Source: Pseudisothecium myosuroides
Lineage: Eukaryota; Streptophyta; Bryopsida; Hypnales; Lembophyllaceae
Direction of reading: 5' to 3'
Assembly (NCBI GenBank): GCA_951799445.1
Contig: OX637290.1
Span: forward strand, 2,668,501-2,732,500
Length of the DNA stretch: 64,000 bases
The translations under genes were made by a program, and so were the position numbers. Positions 57,501 to 64,000 of this stretch are shown piece by piece. The notes under the pieces are model-generated. The model was not told where the DNA came from, did no database searches, and saw only the letters and a list, made by a program, of their open reading frames with translations. The stretch's first letter is position 1, and each line of letters starts with the position of its first letter.

Positions 57501-60500
57501 AAAGACAATTATAAAAATTTCTAAGAATTGAATTGCCATCAAATCAAGAAATTCATGGGGTGCATTCGAATAATTGATCCCCACCCTTTTGCGGGATCGC
57601 AAGCTTAGTTTGATATGACTAAATTTAAAACAATGTACTGAAAAATCTACAAGGACTAGTAACGACGACTTAATTTGAATGAAATTGAATTAGAATCTAG
57701 TCCCAAATTTGTGGCCGCGCAAGCCCCCTTCATGATAGTCACTTCAATATCATATGAACAAAATATCAAATGAATGAAAACTATAGAGGGCAACAAATTC
57801 TGTTCAAAACAAAAATACAGCATTGGTCTCCACCTCATTGCGTTACCGCAAGCACTGTCGGTGACAATGAATTGAAATAAATTCAAAGAGAAAATATTTA
57901 GCCGAGGATGGCTTTTGACAACAGATTTCAAACAAGCTCAAGAAAAATTTGTCCACAAATCCATTGCGGTCACGCAAGCCCTAAACATGGTAGTCCACCA
58001 AACTCCATCATGGTATTAGGTGAGGTGTCAAATGAAGCTGTTTAACTAAGAATAGTACAAAAGAAACACACCAAACTCCATCAGACCTTAGTTTTGATGC
58101 TCCAAGGGTTTCATCTTGTGTTTTTCTAAAACTCTGGCTCTTTGGTCCCACATTGCACACTAATAATTGGCAGTATCAAATTTCCAACAGTTGTGGACAT
58201 TGTAGCTATCAATCTAACGCAAGCTAAAATCTAGAGATTCACACGAAAGCTGGTTCCCGAGAGAATTAACAAAGTTCTGGAGTCATTATTACAACATTCA
58301 AATGCTATACGACTTTATTTAATTGAAGGCAATATAAAAAATGAGATCTGAAATATCACATCCCTTCCATTCTCTTCTTTGGAGAATTTTCTCGCATACC
58401 TTAAAAAAATTGGATGAATCTAAAAACAAAACAAAAATTGAAAGCTTCATATGGGATCTGAATTCTACCAATGTACTAGCTGTATAGTTGCAGTAACGCA
58501 ACGGCCAGAGAGGATGAATAGAGAAACAAACAATTTTGATTTACTCACTTGGCCGTGATATAAGATTGAGGTTGATATTCAAAAAAATTATGTTAAACTC
58601 TTAATCTTTAAAGGACGCGACCTTCTATGACCAAGATAATCACCAAAATGCTCGAATTATTGAATCAATAGGTTCATTCTTTATTTCAATTGACACTTCT
58701 CACAATCAAGGTCCTTTGAAATTGTTCCTTAAAACCAGTAAACACCACAAAGAAATGCGGTGCAAATTTTTTACTCAAGCTCTGCACTTAGATCACGCTC
58801 AATGCCATGTGCAAAAGACCTAACGGTCATTGAATTCTGCAAATAGTCACGTACATCATCAAACTGCTCAACTGCTCCTCTAACTTGCAACTACTGCAAT
58901 AAAAAATTTCAACAATCTCCGACTCCCAACTCTAAATCCTACGCAGCCAAGAGTGAAATTGATAAGTAGATGCCATGAAAAAATTGAAGCACTACGACTC
59001 AAGGGAGTGACAATCTGCTTCTTGAAGACGGAATTACAAGCAGGTTGGACATGTGAGACTGGAGTTCTATAGTAGAGAGACGGTCTGATATTTATTTGTA
59101 CATTGGATCCCGAGTAAATGCCGACCTTTATCAAGATATTGAAGTTCATAGACTGTGATCTTTTATCAAAAGATGATCTCAATGATCCAGGGGATTGAGG
59201 TTAAGACATTTTATATACTACTTGCGGTAACGCAAGCTTCAAGCGAGGTTCTCAAAAATAAAAATGTGCCGCATACAAGGGCTTCAGCTCACACTTTAGA
59301 TGCCCAAGACATCAAGCTGCCAAACAAGTACTCTCGCTATTCCTATCGGACGTAACAATTGTGTCGCTTCCAGCTAAGTTGGGGTACCGCAACTAGATAC
59401 TGGGAGTTGAATGGAAATTTTTAGAGAAGGTGGTGGATGAGACATACCGGATCAAGAGACTTCTTCTTCAACTTTTCGAGGCGCTTGCTTGTCTGCAACA
59501 CTTGTACTTCCCGATTTTTGTTCGCACTCCTTGTGGGTCGCTTCTCGTCCATTGAATCCTGCAACATGACTAGCAATGTCAGATCATAACAAGTACAAAA
59601 AGGAATGCGTTTGTGTGGTTGTATCATTACTAGGTCTAGAAGGTTTTACTGAAATACCAAATCTGTAGAGCCCGTGGAGCAACAACAGACCGTGGAGCAA
59701 CAACATCTGACTTCGGGAAAATGAGGTCACAAACGGAACACAGCAAAGAGGCAGGTGAAGTTCAAGGAACTAAGAATCTCGCGCTTGGCGCTTCTTTCCC
59801 TAATTCCCGATTCCACTTGTAGAAAACTTGGGGCGGCGCTTGGCATGTTCTGAAATTAGGTTAAATTAGCAATTAGGTTGCTTGACCCACATTAAATGTA
59901 TTGACGAAGTCATCAGTGTATCCTAAGCCGTTGGATACATCCAAAATGAAAATAAAATTATTTCTATAATTTTTTAATTCATTAAAACATTGGAATTCAA
60001 TAATATTCACATTGTAGTGTAAGAGATTGCATTTTTTATGCATGAAGGAGTGCGAGGGCTTTGCTTTGTGGCGTTTGGACACGCAATGTGAAAGTAATGT
60101 TTTAAAAAATAAAAATAAAAAACTTAATTCCATTTTTTAATTTTAAAAAAACATTACTTTCACATTGTATGTCCAAAAGCCACAAAATAAAGTCCTTGCA
60201 CTCTTTCATGCATAAAGCTTTCTATTCGTACCAAAAAATAACCTCTTACAGTATAGTGTGACAGTTATTAATTTTAAAGTTTTAATGATGTATTTCAAAA
60301 GCCATATTTGTAAAATATCCGTTTCAAAGAGATTATTGAGCCCTTATTACAAGAATAATGAATCTATAAATAGAGCATTCTTATAATATTATAATAATGA
60401 TTGAATTTGTAATATTACAAGGTGTCAAGAAATTAGCAAAGGGGATAGCTAGTACAAAGAAGTTTATAGCAGGAACATAGACAGGTTCATATTCTAGTAA

Positions 60501-60802
60501 AGAATCTTTTGACAATAGCAATGCTTATAACGTGCAGTGCAAATGTGTTAAAATAAAAAATTAAGAATGCAAGGAATTTGAATAACATAGAAGGTGTTTC
60601 TACAGATGCATACGTTTTCAATGTCCTCTCCAATTGGCTGATATTGTGCGCTAGCGGTCATCTTTGACATTTCTGCTATTGCGTCAATGTTTGTCTCCAC
60701 CATGTCCACCTCTACACCATAGCCTCCTTCTTCATAACTAAGCACGCGGATGGCTCCGAGTGTAGCTTCACTTGTCTTCGACACGACTTTCTTCCTATTC
60801 AT
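51590..60802 (-). CDS. ParB-like / N4-N6 DNA methyltransferase-like protein (transposon-associated), one frameshift
   Basis: Exons on the minus strand: 60802-60614, 59558-59448, 56171-56115, 55831-55170, 55061-54858, 54762-54568, 54446-54231, 54120-53885, 53783-53069, 52955-52608, 52512-52239, 52125-51921, 51836-51590. All have GT-AG borders with matching phases, except that exon 55061-54858 needs one extra base near 54950. Product about 1,220 residues. Residues about 120-400 hold a ParB/sulfiredoxin-like segment with ICDGNHRHIAW. Residues about 725-770 are Lys/Ala/Glu-rich (coiled). Residues about 862-1140 resemble beta-class permuted methyltransferases: a motif IV-like LILVDMPEG comes first, and a motif I-like PGDVVFYSTASTG with GRHIVALE comes later. 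Canonical residues (DPPY or SPPW; DPFxGSG) are altered, so catalysis is uncertain. The tail is acidic. The first exon is the least certain: an upstream ATG at 60937 or a later start is possible. Divergent to the transposase at 61662. Confidence 0.7.
56395..59392. repeat. Array of about 14 inverted-repeat sites, consensus TTGCGGNNCCGCAA
   Basis: Sites (14 bp) start at 56395, 56649, 56775, 56881, 57007, 57120, 57237, 57363, 57589, 57709, 57838, 57964, 58488, 59222 and 59379, with a half-site near 58207. The spacing from 56649 to 57964 is 106-129 bp apart from one double gap. Two subtypes tend to alternate: TTGCGGNACCGCAA and TTGCGGTCACGCAA. Three consecutive repeats share flanking text (GAGCACTCC, ATTTAATGGTGCTTCATT), showing a diverged 230-240-bp tandem unit. 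All sites fall between exons 56171-56115 and 59558-59448 of the methyltransferase-like gene. They look like binding sites for a dimeric protein. Confidence 0.82.
60008..60260. mobile_element. Foldback MITE in the first intron of the methyltransferase-like gene
   Basis: Left arm 60008 to about 60110 and right arm about 60140-60260 are inverted copies (GCATGAAGGAGTGCGAGGGC / TTGCACTCTTTCATGC; CATTACTTTCACATTG / CAATGTGAAAGTAATG). Ends CACATTGTAGTGTAAGAG and CTCTTACAGTATAGTGTG. No target duplication identified. Confidence 0.7.
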
Positions 60803-61661
60803 CCTAGGTCGCCTAAGTGCCTTGGAAGAAGAGAATAGAAGTAACCTACGCTTTCTCCTACTTTTTGTACCCCTTCCAATAACATAGAAACCACTCTGGT
60901 CTTCTATGCACATGAAGTAATAGAACAAAACATGCATACCTTTGCTCTACCCTCTTAGTACTTCACATCAAAGCATGCATTCAAAAGACTTGATATTGGA
61001 ATGCATGAGTCTTTACATACTTTCAAAAGCAAGCATTGCAGCTTTGCCAAGCCTTTCATTTAATAGATTTTGACGGTCTTTTATTTTGAAATGAAAAAAC
61101 TTAAAGACTGACAACTTATGAACGGCTAGGATTGCAAGGACAAGCAACTGACTATGAAATAATATGACTACAATAAATGTAGTGAATATGAGGTATTTTT
61201 TTAAAAGTCTTTAAGATTGTAGACGGTTGTGTCTGACAAGTGCAACTCTATAAAGTGAATCCCATCAAAATGAAAACAAAGATAACAATAAATCCGTTAA
61301 TTTTTGCTTAATGACCCTGCCACCATTTTAGAGATCGTAAAATGGAGGGTGTATTTTTGCACTTCTTGTCAGTTATATGTATGGCTTGAGTCCAAAAGTT
61401 GTGGCGTCCTGATGACAAAATCTATTCCTAAATTCTCATTATATTGCGTCACATGGACTATCATAAACCTCTTATTTTTTGAAATTTTTGAACTATATGA
61501 AGCATCCAAGTAATTGTCTATTGGATCTCTTTAATCGTCACTATAGTTTCTAATGTCATCCCAGTTCAACTTTAGATACTTTGAATGACCTTGTGAAATA
61601 GAGGTCTTTCTTGAGTATGAAATTTCTCTTCTCCTGATGTGATTGTAGTTTCACCATCACC
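60803..61661. promoter_or_regulatory. Divergent intergenic region between methyltransferase-like and transposase genes
   Basis: This is the 0.86-kb space between the presumed start codons of two oppositely transcribed genes, so it should hold both promoters. No inverted-repeat sites of the neighbouring array were found in it. The 69-codon plus-strand frame at 61304-61513 has no support. Confidence 0.4.
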
Positions 61662-64000
61662 ATGGATATGGCTTCAATTAGAGTAGATGGTCACGAGGTT
61701 CCTTTCAAGGTGCCTGTGAATGAATTAGGATTGGCAAAGGTGTCTAGTCATTTACTTCATGTGCGATTTAAATTTGTGGAATCCTCAATATATGTTGAAG
61801 AGGAGGTAATGCTAGAGTCTGGAGAAGTGAAAGAATGCATCTTTCAACACAAGGCTGCAGGGGAAGATGGACATTTTTGGTCTCTTCCTCCTGGATGCTA
61901 TAGGGCCTTTGGCGTCTCGACCATTGCCATGGCAGGGCCTACTGAAATTCACAATCACCAATCCAATACGTCTTCAGTAGATATGTCATGCGGTATGCAT
62001 TCCAATCCAAGTGATCCATCATTTCCTATACAGTCGTATGTCACACCTCCTCTACTACGTTCTATTAAGAAAGAGCGTCTAGAACCTATTATAGAATTGT
62101 CTAGTGAGACTGAAGGCAATTCTCCAGATGTTCCCGCATCCGAGCATTCGAAGCCCAAGTTTGGCACTGTTGAAATTCCTCCTCTTTTACCCATATTTCA
62201 AAATACACCAAGTCTTCTTCCATGCCTACGTCGTCTTGCTGAGGTTCAAGGGGCTAGGAATGAACTCGCAGGAATGAAATTTGATAGTATTCCTTTCTAT
62301 CCAGTGCAGTGTCTTCCGCCTTCGTACAATGGAAATGTGGTTTTCCAATTGCCACCTTTGCCGAGTACTTCATCTAGTAAAGGTTCACGTACTATGCTAG
62401 ACGGTATGGACAAACGATATGATGGGAATATTTGGTGCAGGACATTCACCACCAATATCCATAACATGGACAACTTGACATTCAGGAAGTCACACTGTGT
62501 TGGACAATTGGTATGCACAAATCCACAGTGTAACTTCCTTAGTAGATCTACGTCAAGGAATGAAACTGAGTGGATAGGCTGTTCAAAGGAGTCTTTCAAA
62601 GTTGGTAGTGATCCTCCGATAGGAAGTACTATCATATGTAGGATATGCAAGAGTCCTCCCACTTGTATGAACATTTGCCATGCTAGGATTTACTTTGTTG
62701 CAAGTAAGGATGGAGAAATTCGAGGGTGCATACACTTAGGGAATCATTCACACCCTGTCACTCTCGGAACTTGTCGCGGGTCACTAAGCAACATATCAAC
62801 GCTCATCAGGGAGGAGGTGTCGAAAACTCCAATAGCAACAAACTCAGCAATTGCTATGGCAGCTAGCAAGGAGTTTCTCGAGAGCTACCTGATTCACAAA
62901 GGGCCTGGAACTAAAGTGATGTTGGAGGAAAAGCGCTTGACGAGGTCATGGACAAGTTTCAAATATTGAGTTCTTCTAATGTGAGGAACATTATTTCTTC
63001 ATTCCGAAATATTGGCACTGGTGGAATCATTGACCGAATCATGAATTTGAAGCGAGACTCTACCATTGAGTACATACATGATAGTGTATTTCCGGGTCAA
63101 GGAAAAGAGAAGGTATACCTTTTCAAGATGCTCGCAGTGGGGCCTGGAAGTGGAGTGGATCTAGTCCGCCGGATGCAATCGGGTGGTGATCTTGAGAATG
63201 CATGGTTGATGTTCGATCATGTGAAGCGCGTGAAGGATTGGACAACAATGGCATGCCACGTCTATGACTCGGGTTACTCTAAGGTTCAAACAATTGCTGT
63301 GTGCGACATGCAATCAGAGGACACAGAGGTTCAGTGCATCATGTGGAGATGCTTGATTGCCCTCATGAAGAAGCATGGAGTAGAAAATCCAAATTTCAAG
63401 GGTTTTATGGCAGACAGTGCAATGGCAAATTGGAACGCTGTGAGGATTGTATTTGGATCAGGCGACCCTAAGAAACCTATGGAGAATCGTGAACGCACAT
63501 GTCTATTGCACTAGACTAGTTCACTCCACAAGCATACTCAAAAACTTATAAAGCCGGACTTGCAACACCAACACGATCAGCTTTGCAAACAATACAAGGA
63601 CGCCAAGACACGTGAAGAAGCAGAGACAAGATACTTTGCAATTCGAGCATGGTGGTTATCATCCGGAGCAGCCACAGAAGATGGAATCCGGGAATTGGAT
63701 CTTTGGTTGGCTTTTTGGCACTTCAGATATCGACAGTGGGGTGGCTTCTGGCAAATGGTGAGTCTTTCTTATCCTACCTAAGTTTTGTTTGTCCCAAAGT
63801 TTGAATTCTATAACTTGAATTGTATACATTCTAACTACTAGAGTTGATACATATAGGGAATGACACTTGAAGAAGAGGCAGATATGCCATCGTGCAATCT
63901 GTCCGAGACAGTTCACAACAAATGGTTACAACAGTCAGAAAATTGTGGAAACGACTTGTACGCAGCAACATGTGATGATAGCATCCGTGCCTTCATGCAG
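61662..64000 (+). pseudogene. MULE-like transposase with GCM-type zinc finger, broken and cut by the window edge
   Basis: The frame opens at ATG 61662. Residues about 250-368 form a WRKY-GCM1-like zinc finger: WCRTFTTN, CTNPQCNFL, ICRICKSPP and the His pair GNHSHPV. After a one-base frame change near 62925-62935 (EEK then ALDEVMDKF) comes a MULE-type DDE domain: VCDMQSED (first Asp, about 63304), FMADSAMANWNAVR (second Asp, about 63412) and SSGAATEDG. A TAG at 63512-63514 stands where relatives have Trp (TGG). The protein continues at HKHTQKLIKPDLQ and RYRQWGGFWQM, then a GTGAGT donor at 63758, an intron, and an exon from 63857 (GMTLEEEADM...NKWLQQS) to the window end. Cut-and-paste transposase function is inferred from the family. 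This copy is unlikely to be active unless the breaks are sequence errors. Confidence 0.75.

Noticed and set aside
56395..59392. CRISPR-like array
   Set aside because: Repeats are short palindromes with long non-unique AT-rich spacers of about 110 bp in plant nuclear DNA, with no cas genes. Spacing and architecture do not fit CRISPR.
60008..60260. microRNA precursor
   Set aside because: The arms are about 100 bp with terminal inverted ends like other foldback elements in the window; this fits a MITE better.

Overview
This is eukaryotic nuclear DNA from a land plant. The best fit is a bryophyte, probably a moss. Evidence: canonical GT-AG introns; an intronless DYW-class pentatricopeptide repeat (PPR) gene; a plant-type SCAR/WAVE gene; very AT-rich intergenic DNA packed with small inverted-repeat elements; and transposase families I know mainly from mosses and lycophytes. 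The species call is inference.

Layout. 0-13 kb is a transposon graveyard: a 3-kb long-terminal-inverted-repeat element enclosing a GC-rich coding-like patch, several TTAA-bounded piggyBac-like elements and a CACTA-type foldback element. 13.4-19.3 kb (minus) is a nine-exon SCAR/WAVE gene that I could reconstruct with every splice phase consistent (795 codons). 21-24 kb holds more small elements and a 1.5-kb foldback built of tandem repeats. 25.4-32 kb (plus) holds an acidic-protein reading frame, an array of ten palindromic sites, and a broken DUF7869-type (probable transposase) gene split by a 0.49-kb inverted-repeat element. 36.1-38.9 kb (minus) is the DYW-type PPR gene, whose middle is four almost identical 303-bp units. 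39-50 kb is mostly repeats, with an unidentified gene fragment at 45.2-45.8 kb, a TTAA element nested inside a CACTA element, and a tRNA-like SINE.

The most interesting part is 51.6-64 kb. A minus-strand gene of about 13 exons encodes a protein of about 1,220 residues. It has a ParB/sulfiredoxin-like DGNHR segment, a lysine/alanine-rich coiled region and a C-terminal region resembling permuted N4/N6 DNA methyltransferases. It is divergently arranged with a plus-strand GCM-type zinc-finger/MULE-like transposase gene that runs off the window. One intron (or the promoter side) of the methyltransferase gene holds about 14 copies of an inverted-repeat site, consensus TTGCGGNNCCGCAA, spaced near 120 bp. 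A second, unrelated palindromic array (TATCCTCGACTCGAGGATA-like, about 75-bp spacing) sits in the same relative place beside the DUF7869 gene. I read this as two large DNA transposons, each with its own array of candidate protein-binding sites, one of them carrying a methyltransferase-like gene. Both ends of the pair show decay (one frameshift in each gene, one nonsense codon in the transposase), so this copy may be inactive.

Host genes are few and well kept (SCAR, PPR). The rest is transposon-derived. No rRNA, genuine tRNA gene, CRISPR array or organellar sequence was seen.
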